64,000 nucleotides of DNA, taken from contig NC_083603.1 in NCBI RefSeq assembly GCF_029168945.1, forward strand, positions 7,688,001-7,752,000. The letters run 5' to 3'. A model generated the notes under the pieces. It was not told where the DNA came from. It saw only the letters and a program-made list of their open reading frames with translations, and ran no database searches. The translations under genes were made by a program, and so were the position numbers. Source of the stretch: Cannabis sativa (taxonomy: Eukaryota > Streptophyta > Magnoliopsida > Rosales > Cannabaceae). Positions 49,864 through 60,999 of this stretch are shown in pieces. Each line of letters opens with the position of its first letter. Within the stretch, counting starts at the first letter, position 1.

Positions 49864-49872
49864 CTTTTATAG
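49864..49872 (-). promoter_or_regulatory. TATA box of the antisense gene
   Basis: The minus strand reads CTATAAAAG. A CT-rich leader follows and ends at a GTAAGT donor near 49678, which suggests the antisense gene has its own promoter and a leader intron of about 470 bases ending in TTTTTCAG at 49211. Confidence 0.6.
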
Positions 49873-49879
49873 GCCAAGG

Positions 49880-50202
49880 TGCATGTGGAACAGGTGCAAT
49901 CACCTACCAATCGAACGGCTGGGGAGGCGCACGATTCGAATTCCCAAGATCCAACGGCTAGATTGATTTGTAATTAAGGCGGTGGAAACGTTTGAGTATC
50001 CGTCTGACACCCATTAAATGCGCTGTATCAATTAATGGGCATGAAACGAATCAACGCCTGCAAAAAGTGAATCGCTGCAGTAATGATGATCATTAAATAC
50101 GCCTTCACGCGCCCGAAGCACGTGCTAGGAAACCGAGGAGCCAACCGGAGGCCTCTGAACAAGCCTTGTTCATTTTTTAATTAAACAAGGCTTGGGGGTA
50201 AA
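49880..50202 (+). other. Region before the 3' LTR of the Tat element
   Basis: No frame. It ends in a polypurine-type tract (AAGGCTTGGGGGTAAA) directly before the LTR. Confidence 0.6.
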
Positions 50203-50948
50203 TGTTGCCCCTGATTTTGCCCAATATACGTGGACCAACCACACAGGGACACGTTAACACGAAGATCTTAACACTCAAATTATTAGCTAAGTCTTTATAA
50301 AGGATGGTTTCATCCGGGATCTGCCTCCCGGAGAAGGCATACGAAGTCCCCTAGGCTCCCGGAGGCCTAAGCGGCATCAAAGCATCTCCGTGAGGTGTCA
50401 GGGTTCCCCTGAGCAGTCATCTCGCATTTAATGTCGCATGGGAGGAAACGTGTTGAAACTGCCACACGCAATAAAACCTGACGACACAACCCCCGATCTG
50501 CACCTACAAGGCTATGATCACTTAAGTCTATTGACGGCTACAATGTGAAGGGTCACATCAGTCAAAAGGCAATAAGGACATTCCACATAAAACCCTTACA
50601 ACACCTAGGGATTTGACCATGCATTACCCATGGTATATTCATTGGGAACACCCAACTTTATTGATAGTTACATAAATACATGTACTGTAATTCTGGGAAT
50701 CACCCCACCAAAAACAATATAAATACCCCCTCAAAGCTCATTAATGGGGTCAAGAATTTTGGGTTGCATAAGTGCAAGAAGAGTAAATACTCACCAAGAA
50801 CATTCTCTGTATTAAATACACTCATAAATATACAGACTCGTGGACTAAGGCTCATTAACGCCCCAACCACGTAAAAATCCTTCTCTTAATTTCTTATAGC
50901 TATTTAATCTTTTATTATTTTATTGGTTGCCGAAAACCTCGGTCAACA
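50203..50948 (+). repeat. 3' LTR of the Tat element
   Basis: 746 bp, same ends as the 5' LTR. The TATA region reads AATATAAATA here. Followed by the gtttt duplication. Confidence 0.93.
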
Positions 50949-51642
50949 GTTTTCTATTCATTTCAAGTTTAAATGGTAAAATTCATAATGAGAATAAACA
51001 TGTTAAATGATATGAATATGATAAATTATCATGGAATTTTAAGTTCTAGGATATAAGTGGTAAAAAAATTTAGTTTTGGATGCTCAACACGCTTCGTTTG
51101 TGATCGAAAGTCAAGTCTGAATAAGCTTCAAGCCAATTTTTAACTATGATTTGTTAACTTTGGGGAAAAATATTGTGAATAAAAGTTCTAGATCTCATTT
51201 TTAGCTTTCTAAAACATCTTAAATCGTCAACCTCCGAGCAATATTGAAACAGTTATCACCAAAACATTATCAGTCGTTGCACCAGGAAGTTTGCTGCCAG
51301 AAATTGAGTTTCAAGCGTCGTGTGCACGCATGCATTACAAGCTATTTAATGTCGTACAAGTTGGCCAAGTGGTGGTGCATGTTGGTGTGAATGTTGGTGG
51401 CATGCAGATGCTTAGTTTGTACGACAGTGAAATTTTCGTAAATATCTTCAATATTGTCCGGATCGGGACGGGACTTAGTATTTGTCATTTATTTGGGTCT
51501 ACAAATATAATGGTGCAATCAAATTTGAGTAACTCTATGATTTGGTATATGGTGATGACCATATGTCTACTGAGAAAAAATTATATATGGTCCTGGTAGG
51601 AGGCTAAAAGCTTAGAATGTTCTTTAAGGGGGGAGTATTTAG
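50949..51642 (+). other. 3' internal remnant of the host LTR element
   Basis: No supported frame. It joins to 26198 once the Tat element is removed. It ends in a purine-rich tract (TTTAAGGGGGGAGTATT) just before a TG, as expected at a 3' LTR boundary. The lineage of the host was not identified. Confidence 0.45.
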
Positions 51643-51968
51643 TGTCAGCTGTCCACCACCCCCTGGCACCTTGGTGCTAAGTGAGATACTACTAGTCAGT
51701 GGGACTAGTAGGGCGGGCATATGAGGACCACATGGGGACTCATATGTCTCCGTGAGATGGAATACTCATGGACACTATCAGGTTGATCCAATAGTGCATC
51801 TAAGAATGCAGCCAGAAGTTAGTGGGTACGTTTTCATTGGCTTGCTGGTATGCCGCTTACACAGGACGTGGCCTAAATTTTTAAGAGACGTTGTGGTGTG
51901 CCTTAGCCACGAGTCTCAATACGAGATGACATTGGTAGTCATTCGTGGACTAGTTTGCATACACGCAT
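51643..51968 (+). repeat. Host 3' LTR, first part
   Basis: Starts TGTCAGCTGTCCACCACC after the purine tract and continues at 63005 after the Tekay-like array. A partner LTR is not in the window, so this is an inference from the boundary and from the TATA box in the continuation. Confidence 0.45.
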
Positions 51969-52889
51969 TGTAACGCCCTGTCCAACAGGGACGCCACGTG
52001 TGTGCAATTTATTTAAAATACCAATAATTATATAAGATGTAATTATACTAAAAGTGTGGGTAATTAAATTTTGATAGTTAAAACTCAACGTTTAAACTGT
52101 TTAACAAAAGATAAATAACATGGATTACGGGGTCCCCCTGTTTTCAAAATATTTACAAACTGGTTTCAAAGTATTTTACGACATAAGCTTTATATTTTCC
52201 AAAATACAATCAAAATAGAGCATCCTGTAAACTGGGCTGCCTACGGCTGGTATGTACATTGCTGTTGCGACCACAAACTCATGGTTGCTCAACTTTAGCC
52301 TTCCCTTTACCTGCACTATAAAGCACCCGTGAGTCACAGAGACTCAGCAAGAAAGTGATCAAAACAATAATTGAAAGAAAAGTGAATATCAACTTTATGC
52401 CATCATGTTTACTCACTATACAATTAAATAAGCATTCCTTTAAACATTACACAATCCTGGTACTTAATAAAGTACCCCTTTTTACCACTCGTCACATACG
52501 AGCTGAATATGTCACTATCGTTGCCCGATAAAGCAAACGATAAGTAAGAAACCTAACCGCGGTTTTAAGAGTAATTACTCATAACGGTAATAACTGTTTC
52601 CAACCGTAGGTCATAACCCAGGCTCAATAAAAATCTTGATAATAATCAAGATCACTTCCATTCAACCAATAAACTTTAACCACATACGGTGCTTACCACT
52701 TTTCTTACCTTAATTCAGAAGTCAAGAATATGGCCGACCTGGGTGGAAAAACAAGCTAGGCAATCCCGGTCCTATGTCACGACAATTGAAACACAATAAA
52801 TACCTCAATTTAAATTTCCGGATTAAAACCCTAATTTAAAACCGATTAGACTTAGCCTTCACCAACTTTATAATAATTTAAATAACTCA
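51969..52889 (-). repeat. LTR-a, truncated
   Basis: 921 of 2005 bp, beginning TGTAACGCCCTGTCCAACAG. It stops at AATAACTCA (LTR-b equivalent near 55102) where a filler and then gag sequence follow. Confidence 0.9.
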
Positions 52890-52913
52890 TAACGGTAATA
52901 ACCGTTTCCAACC
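52890..52913. other. Templated filler at a deletion junction
   Basis: The 24 bases TAACGGTAATAACCGTTTCC plus AACC between LTR-a and gag copy a segment found elsewhere in the LTR (54800-54823 and its equivalents). Short shared words (ACTCA on the left, CC on the right) bridge the joins. Confidence 0.8.
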
Positions 52914-53942
52914 ACAGTTGAAACAGGCCCTGGCCTGACATTTGCCCAGATGATGCTTTTTACACCTCGGACATTCAGGAAAAGTCCGCCAGTTTTCGTT
53001 TCCACTACGACGGAAACCTTGGTTACCCTGGAATCTTTTGTTTGGGCCTGCCGCTGATGATTCACTAAGTCTTTTCTTGCGGTCACCGGGATCAGTACCC
53101 CTACCCGAACCAGCACCTGCTGTTTGCTTCCATGAATCTCTTCTGGCAATATTTTTCTTTCGTATCTGAGCTTCTGCACCCTCAGAAACTAATGCCAACT
53201 CAACTATTTGAGCATAAGTTCGGGCAACCCCCGATTGTTTAGAAGCAACAATCACATCCCGGGCGATGTGTTCATCTAGCCCCCGCATAAACTTTGCTTT
53301 TCTAGCAGCTTCAGTAGCCACCTCATCTGAGGCAAACTTTGCCAGTCGATCAAACTTAGTAGCATACTCTGTCACAGTCATGCTACCCTGAGTTAACCGT
53401 ATAAACTCTTATGCCTTTGCTGCCTTAATAGACTCATTATAATACTTCTCATAAAATAAGGCCCGAAAAGCTTCCCAGGTCATGTTATTCAGATCATGGC
53501 CCTGAGATACAATCTCCCACCAAATACGGGCATCATCTCGTAGCATATAAGTAGCACACCTGACCCGGTCATTATCGTCAACTCGCATAAAATCAAAAAT
53601 GGATGTTATCATACTCATCCATTGCTCCGCCTTGAGTGGATCAGCACCACCCTCAAACACTGGCGGGTTCTGCTTCCTGAACCGCTCATACAATGGTTCC
53701 AAACGAATCCCTGCATCCGGTGGCACTACAAGAGGTGCCGGAGGATCAGGATTAAGATTTAGAGCAGGCTGAGCTCGCTGCTCTCTTAATTCCCTGATTT
53801 GCTCACCCTGCTGCCGAATAGTTTCTTGCTTTGCAGCATATAACTCTTCCCAGTTAGGTGGTGGTAAAGGGTTCTCACCCTCACCGGCAGCCCCGAGCCC
53901 AGCTAGCTCGCGGGTACCCCTACCAGTCCGCCTCGGGTGCAT
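52912..53942 (-). pseudogene. Second Gag copy of the array, truncated at the zinc knuckle
   Basis: Nearly identical to the gag at 58990-60758. Starts at the ATG of MHPRRTGRGTRELAG (53942). The frame is stopped at 53409-53411 by TAA where the sister copy has GAA. It continues through the helical gag core to CPRCKKHHLGKC and breaks inside the second knuckle after CFNCG. Everything beyond (protease to integrase) was deleted. It keeps Cys where the full copy has Phe in that knuckle. Confidence 0.88.
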
Positions 53943-54161
53943 AACTATACACCTGCGATCACATTCCAAGTAATAACAATGCTGATAAGTATTTCCATAT
54001 ATTATAATTCTTCCCACACCATTCCGATATCAACATAATTCAAATAATCAGGTAATCAGAAAATTAACAAGCTATCTTTTAACTTAAAGCTTACTAAACC
54101 ATGAGTCGATCATGTCCTTGCAGCCAATATACATATCAAACCAGTCTTCAGGATCTAAAAA

Positions 54162-54180
54162 CCTTGGCGCTCTGATACCA
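54162..54180 (-). other. Primer binding site of the truncated unit
   Basis: The minus strand reads TGGTATCAGAGCGCCAAGG three bases from LTR-b, identical to the site beside LTR-c (60978-60996). It is complementary to initiator tRNA-Met over the first 12 bases. Confidence 0.85.
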
Positions 54181-54183
54181 TGT

Positions 54184-56188
54184 TGTAACGCCCTGTCCAA
54201 CAGGGACGCCACGTGTGTGCAATTTATTTAAAATACCAGTAATTATATAAGATGTAATTATACTAAAAGTGTGGGTAATTAAATTTTGATAGTTAAAACT
54301 CAACCTTTAAACTGTTTAACAAAAGATAAATAACATGGATTACGGGGTCCCCCTGTTTTCAAAATATTTACAAATTGGTTTCAAAGTATTTTACGACATA
54401 AGCTTTATATTTTCCAAAATACAATTAAAATAGAGCATCCTGTAAACTGGGCTGCCTACGGCTGGTATGTACATTGCTGCTGCGACCACAAACTCATGGT
54501 TGCTCAACTTTAGCCTTCCCTTTACCTGCACCATAAAGCACCCGTGAGTCACAGAGACTCAGCAAGAAAGTGATCAAAACAATAATTGAAAGAAAAGTGA
54601 ATATCAACTTTATGCCATCATGTTTACTCACTATACAATTTAATAAGCATTCCTTTAAACATTACACAGTCCTGGTACTTAATAAAGTACCCCTTTTTAC
54701 CACTCGTCACATACGAGCTGAATATGTCACTATCGTTGCCCGATAAAGCAAACGATAAGTAAGAAACCTAACCGCGGTTTCAAGAGTAATTACTCATAAC
54801 GGTAATAACCGTTTCCAACCCTAGGTCATAACCCAGGCTCAATAAAAATCTTGATAATAATCAAGATCACTTCCATTCAACCAATAAACTTTAACCACAT
54901 ACAGTGCTTACCACTTTTCTTACCTTAATTCAGAAGTCAAGAATATGGCCGACCTGGGTGGAAAAACAAGCTAGGCAATCCCGGTCCTATGTCACGACAA
55001 TTGAAACACAATAAATACCTCAATTTAAATTTCCGGATTAAAACCCTAATTTAAAATCGATTAGACTTAGCCTTCACCAACTTTATAATAATTCAAATAA
55101 CTCAAAATCATTCAAAGGCAGGTACTAGGTTCAACCCCGAGCCAAAACAGGGTTCAGAGAGAAAAACCCGAGAAATTTTCCCCTGCTGTAACCGGTCGAC
55201 CGGTTCTGATACACCAGAACCAATCCGGTCGACCGGTTGCTGTCAAACCAGAAAAATTCTGGGTTTTCTCCCCTAGCTCGAACCAAAACCATTTCAGACC
55301 TAAATTGCATTTCCAGAACATTTCAATATACCAAGTATAACATATTCAACACATTATTTAATCACAATTCACCATTTAACTCAAAATCACCATCTTACTT
55401 GACGATTTGCACTAAGCATCACTTTCAACACCAATTCAATTGAACAGCCCTTAATCTCACTCAATCTTCATTCAAACAAGTTTCAAATCAACCCTAAGAA
55501 CCTACCTTACCCTCAGTTTATACCCCAGCTCAGAATTCATTGAAAACCTTTACCAAAACCTAACTAAACTCAAGAAAACTAATTAAGAGAAGAGTAAAAG
55601 GATCATACCTCCACTTATCTAACTTCTAGGGTTAAGATTATCTCAGGAAATTGAAGAAATGAAATGAATTTTCCTTGGTTCCCAGCTGCTTCAAGGGTTC
55701 GGCAAGAGAAGAAGAAAAAAAGAAAGCTTGAAGTTATGTAATTTTTTGTTTTCTTGCCTTGGAAGTAACTTAAATAAGGTTTGCCTTTCTTTTCTTTTCT
55801 TTTTTTTTTTAAATAACAATCAGCCCACCAAATTCAAAGGTCAAAAGTCAAAAAACATAAAATGGCTAATTTACCCTTCAAAGAAACCTAAACTAAAATT
55901 ATAACCTAGGGCATTTATGGTAATTTTACTAATTCCCCAATCCGACATTCTAATAAAATTCTAACTTAATCCGGAATATTCTCAAAATAATTCTTTCATT
56001 TAATGCCGTGACATTACTAGCCACATAGCTAAATTTCCACAATTGCCGGGTCCAAAATAACGTTTTTCATTAAATAATTTCTCAACAATTTACCTAAGTA
56101 AGATCATAATCCTACTTCATTTCCCAAGTAATTACATATTTAATAAAATATGTCCATTTAAATATTATTTATTTTCTGGGATATTACA
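54184..56188 (-). repeat. LTR-b, middle LTR of the array
   Basis: 2005 bp, TGTAACG to ATTACA on plus. It serves as 3' LTR of the full unit and 5' LTR of the truncated one. It contains the palindromes ACCGGTCGACCGGT (55191-55204) and CCGGTCGACCGG (55225-55236), which are altered in LTR-c. Confidence 0.93.
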
Positions 56189-56202
56189 ACTATCCCCCAC
56201 TT
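56189..56202 (-). other. Polypurine tract of the full unit
   Basis: The minus strand reads AAGTGGGGGATAGT directly before LTR-b, the expected plus-strand primer. Confidence 0.8.
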
Positions 56203-56224
56203 ATAGGAATTTCGTCCTCGAAAT

Positions 56225-58234
56225 TTACCTGAAAAGTTCGGGATACAACTCCCGCATCTGTGACTCTAACTCCCAAGTCGCTTCTTCAACTTTGCTATTC
56301 CGCCACAACACTTTAACTAGTGGAATAATCTTGTTTCGCAACACCTTTTCTTTCCTGTCTAAGATCTATACTGGTTGTTCTTCATACAACAGGTCGGTTT
56401 GAAGCTCAATGTCTTCATAACTTAAGATATGAGTTGTATCAGATACATATTTCCGAAGCATCGAGACATGAAACACGTTATGAACCCCAGATAAAGCAGG
56501 AGGTAGAGCCAACCGATAAGCTACCTGACCTACTTTCTCAAGAATCTCAAATGGACCAATAAATCTGGGACTCAACTTCCCTTTCTTCCCGAACCTTCGA
56601 ATTCCTTTCATTGGGGACACCCGAAGAAAAACAAAATCCCCAACTTGGAATTCAACATCTCTACGCTTTGGATCTGCGTAGCTTTTCTGTCTACTTTGGG
56701 AAGCAAGCATACGAGCTCGAATCTTTTCAATAGCCTCGCTCGTTCTTTGGACAGCTTCAGGTCCAAGGTACCTACGTTCACCAGCCTCATCCCAGTGAAT
56801 AGGTGATCGACATTTCCTTCCATAAAGCATCTCATACGGAGCCATGCCAATGGTACTCTGATAACTATTGTTATAAGAAAACTCAATCAGAGGTAGGTAC
56901 TTGTTCCAAGAACCTTCAAAGTCCATTACACACGCCCTCAACATATCCTCAAGTATCTGGATAGTCCTTTCAGATTGACCATCGGTTTGAGGATGAAAAG
57001 CTGTACTGAATTTCAACTTAGTACCCATTGCTTGCTGTAAACTTTCCCAGAATTTGGATGTAAATTTTGGATCTCGATCTGAAACTATCGACTTTGGGGC
57101 ACCATGAAGTCGAACTATCTCCTTGATATACAAGTCAGCATATTGTTCCACTGCATACGTTGTCCTCACCGGGAGAAAGTGAGCAGACTTCGTATATCGA
57201 TCCACTATCACCCAAATAGAATCATAATACCCTACTGTTCTGGGTAAACCCACCACAAAATCCATGGTGATGGCTTCCCATTTCCATTCAGGAATCTTTA
57301 GAGGTTGAAGCAAACCTGCCGGCCTTTGGTGTTCTGCTTTAATTTGTTGACAGGTTAAGCATTTTGACACATATTCAACAATATCCCTCTTCATACCCGG
57401 CCACCAGTATAAAGCTTTCACATCATGATACATCTTGGTTGTTCCCGGGTGTAAGGAGTACGGTGTAGTATGAGATTCATCAAGAATCTCCTGTCTGATT
57501 TCTTTATCAACCGGTACACAGATTCTGTATTTGTATCGCAACAACCCATCAGATAAGCACGAAAAGTCTCTTGCCAATCCAGCATCTAACTTCTCCTTAT
57601 GTCCCTGTAGCTCAAGGTCTCCTTGTTGGGCTACTCTAATTCTTTCCAATAGATCAGACTGTATGGTGATATTAGCAAGTTTTCCAATTACAAATTCAAT
57701 TCCCGCCCTCGTCATATCCTTGGCCAACTTTGCTGAGATTTCCTTTAGTTCACAAACTTGCCCTGGTCCTTTCCGACTTAGAGCATTCGCTACCACATTT
57801 GCTTTACCAGGGTGGTAGAGAATCTCGCAGTCATAATCTTTGACCAGTTCTAACCATCGTCGTTGCCTCATATTTAAATCCTTCTGAGTGAAAAAGTACT
57901 TGAGGCTTTTGTGATCTGTATAAATTTCACACTTCTCACCATACAGATAGTGACGCCAAACTTTTAGTGCAAAGACAACCGCTGCTAATTCAATATCATG
58001 GGTAGGATATCGTTGTTCATACTCCTTCAATTGCCTGGATGCATAAGCAATCACTTTCCCTGACTGCATAAGAACACAACCTAACCCTTGTTTAGATGCA
58101 TCACAATAAATCACAAACTTTTCATCACTTTTTGGTAAGGTTAGCACAGGAGCGGTAATCAACCTTTGCTTCAATTCCTGGAAACTACCTTCACACTTGT
58201 CAGTCCAAACAAACTTACAATTCTTTCGGGTCAA
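56225..58234 (-). pseudogene. Chromovirus Pol: RNase H, integrase and chromodomain-like tail
   Basis: RNase H ([27 protein letters not shown]) leads into integrase with its zinc region ([22 protein letters not shown]), acidic residues in [16 protein letters not shown] and GQSERTIQ, and a GPF/Y-type module ([13 protein letters not shown]). At 56366-56368 a TAG stops the frame after EEQPV. The next codons (ILDRKEKVLRNK, VLWRNSKVEEATWE) are a chromodomain-like end that closes with TAA at 56225-56227, so the TAG is probably a CAG change. Upstream the frame is lost near 58240-58300 by a small indel. Confidence 0.9.
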
Positions 58235-58239
58235 TTCAG

Positions 58240-58893
58240 TTAAAGGCGTAGAAATCTTTGCAAAGCCCTCAACAAATCTTCGGTAATACCCTCGCTAACC
58301 CCTGTGGAACTTCTAACTTCGCCTGCCGACTTAGGTCGAGGCCAGTCACGAACTGCTTCAATCTTTACTGGATCCACTAAAATACCATCTTTACTCACCA
58401 CATGCCCCAAGAAACTCACCTGAGGTAACCAGAATTCACATTTCTTAAACTTGGCATACAACTTATGCTCCCTGAGACGTTGTAATACCATTCGAAGATG
58501 TCTTTCGTGAGTCTCTTCCGAGTCTGAATAAATTAGAATATCATCAATAAAGACAATAACAAAATCATCCAGAAAGTCTTTGAACACTCGGTTCATCAAG
58601 TCCATAAATGTTGCCGGGGCATTTGTTAATCCAAAGGACATTACCAGGAATTCATAATGACCATACCGGGTCTGAAAAGCTGTCTTGGGAATATCCTCCT
58701 CTCGAATCCTCAGTTGGTGATAACCAGATCGAAGATCAATCTTAGAAAAGACAGTCTTACCCTGCAGCTGATCAAATAAATCATCTATTCTTGGCGAGGG
58801 TACTTGTTCTTCACCGTTAATTTGTTTAACTCCCGATAATCTATACACATTCGTAAAGTTCCATCTTTCTTTTTCACAAACAAAGCGGTGCAC
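58240..58893 (-). pseudogene. Chromovirus Pol: reverse transcriptase
   Basis: Contains [35 protein letters not shown] and the catalytic core FIDDILIYS, then [12 protein letters not shown]. The first 35 or so residues are out of frame: the genuine reading ([14 protein letters not shown] and on) is in another frame, and loss of one base near 58801 explains it. A second indel near 58270-58300 separates it from RNase H. Confidence 0.88.
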
Positions 58894-58989
58894 CCCAAGG
58901 TGAAGTACTAGGTCTAGTAAATTTTAAATCCATCATCCCCCGTAATTGAACTTTTAACTCTTTCACTCTGCAGTGCCATCCCGTAGGGA

Positions 58990-60758
58990 GCTTTCGATAC
59001 GTGCTCGGCTCACAGTATTAAATCAATCTCAAAATCAATTTCACGTTTTGGTGGCAACCCTGGTAACTCTTCTGGGAACACATCCAGAAATTCTCGAACC
59101 ACTGGGACATGCTCCGATCCCGCTAGTGGTTCCCTAGTAATATCCACAACACTTGCTAAGAAACCAATGCACCCCTCACACAACAAATCTTTTGCCTTAA
59201 GGGCTGAAATTAAGGGAATCCGGGATCCCTGCATCTTACCCACAAATACAAAGGGGTCCTCGCCCTCAGGCTGAAAAGTTACCATCTTTCTTTTACAATC
59301 AATGGTGGCGTTGTATTTAGCAAGCCAATCCATCCCCAAAATAACATCAAAATCCCCCAGATTCAATTCTATCAAATCAACTGATAACTCTCTTCCTTCC
59401 ACCAATACTGGAAGGGATCGAACCCACCTGCTGGAGATAACCAACTCCCCAGTAGGCAACAAGGTTCCAAAACCTCTAGAAAGCACATCACTAGGTTTAT
59501 TCAGCTTCTCAATTATTCTACTTGAAATATAAGAATGCGCCGCACCAGAATCAATTAACACAGTCAATAAAGTACCAGCAACAGAAAGCTGACCTGTCAT
59601 AGTAGAAGGACCAGCATCAGCCTCAGCTTGAGTCAGGGCAAACACTCGGGCAGGAGCGGGTGTATCATCCTTCTTTTGCTCTAGCCGTAGCAATTGTGGA
59701 CAATTTCTCTTCATATGACCCACCATTCCAAAGTTGAAACAGGCCCTGGCCTGACATTTGCCCAGATGATGCTTTTTACACCTCGGACATTCAGGAAAAG
59801 TCCGCCAGTTTTCGTTTCCACTACGACGGAAACCTTGGTTACCCTGGAATCTTTTGTTTGGGCCTGCCGCTGATGATTCACTAGGTCTTTTCTTGCGGTC
59901 ACCGGGATCAGTACCCCTACCCGAACCAGCACCTGCTGTTTGCTTCCATGAATCTCTTCTGGCAATATTTTTCTTTCGTATCTGAGCTTCTGCACCCTCA
60001 GAAACTAATGCCAACTCAACTATTTGAGCATAAGTTCGGGCAACCCCCGATTGTTTAGAAGCAACAATCACATCCCGGGCGATGTGTTCATCCAGCCCTC
60101 GAATAAACTTTGCTTTTCTAGCAGCTTCAGTAGCCACCTCATCTGAGGCAAACTTTGCCAGTCGATCAAACTTAGTAGCATACTCTGTCACAGTCATGCT
60201 ACCCTGAGTTAACCGTATAAACTCTTCTGCCTTTGCTGCCTTAATAGACTCATTATAATCCTTCTCATAAAATAAGGCCCGAAAAGCTTCCCAGGTCATG
60301 TTATTCAGATCATGGCCCTGAGATACAATCTCCCACCAAATACGGGCATCATCTCGTAGCATATAAGTAGCACACCTGACCCGGTCATTATCGTCAACTC
60401 ACATAAAATCAAAAATGGATGTTATCATACTCATCCATTGCTCCGCCTTGAGTGGATCAGCACCACCCTCAAACACTGGCGGGTTCTGCTTCCTGAACCG
60501 CTCATACAATGATTCCAAATGATTCCCTGCATCCGGTGGCACTACCAGAGGTGCCGGAGGATCAGGATTAAGATTTAGAGCAGGCTGAGCTCGCTGCTCT
60601 CTTAATTCCCTTATTTGCTCACCCTGCTGCCGAATAGTTTCTTGCATTGCAGCATATAACTCTTCCCAGTTAGGTGGTGGTAAAGGGTTCTCACCCTCAC
60701 CGGCAGCCCCGAGCCCAGCTAGCTCGCGGGTACCCCTACCAGTCCGCCTCGGGTGCAT
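58990..60758 (-). pseudogene. Chromovirus Gag and protease
   Basis: The ATG of MHPRRTGRGTRELAG at 60758 is the likely start. A helical gag core (QWMSMITSIFDFM, ARIWWEIVSQGHDLNN, FDRLAKFASDEVATEAA) is followed by a basic linker, CPRCKKHHLGKC and a second knuckle reading CFNFGMVGHMKRNC with Phe for the second Cys, then a protease (VLIDSGAAHSYIS, DVILGMDWL). Stops lie at 60399-60401 (TGA, where the sister copy has CGA) and at 59010-59012 (TGA), with further stops toward the RT start. Confidence 0.9.
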
Positions 60759-60999
60759 AACTATACACCTGCGATCACATTCCAAGTAATAACAATGCTG
60801 ATAAGTATTTCCATATATTATAATTCTTCCCACACCATTCTGATATCAACATAATTCAAATAATCAGGTAATCAGAAAATTAACAAGCTATCGTTTAACT
60901 TAAAGCTTACTAAACCATGAGTCGATCAGGTCCTTGCAGCCAATGTACATATCAAACCAGTCTTCAGGATCTAAAAACCTTGGCGCTCTGATACCATGT

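Larger units (their letters stand above)
26199..50948 (+). mobile_element. Ty3/gypsy Tat-lineage retrotransposon carrying nested insertions
   Basis: 746 bp LTRs at both ends (26199-26944, 50203-50948), differing by about 3 percent by eye, and a perfect 5 bp duplication gtttt (26194-26198, 50949-50953). The order is gag, protease, RT, RNase H, second RNase H, integrase, then an antisense gene before the 3' LTR. Two RNase H domains and an extra antisense reading frame are typical of Tat/Retand-type elements. It is split by a solo LTR (30857-32754) and by a whole element (34804-45672). Without these it would be about 12 kb. Several nonsense codons and one frameshift mean it is no longer autonomous. 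Confidence 0.93.

Noticed and set aside
51291..51599. Plus-strand frame of 102 codons after the Tat element
   Set aside because: No recognisable motif. It is in the 3' internal remnant of the host element just before its purine tract and is most likely a chance frame.
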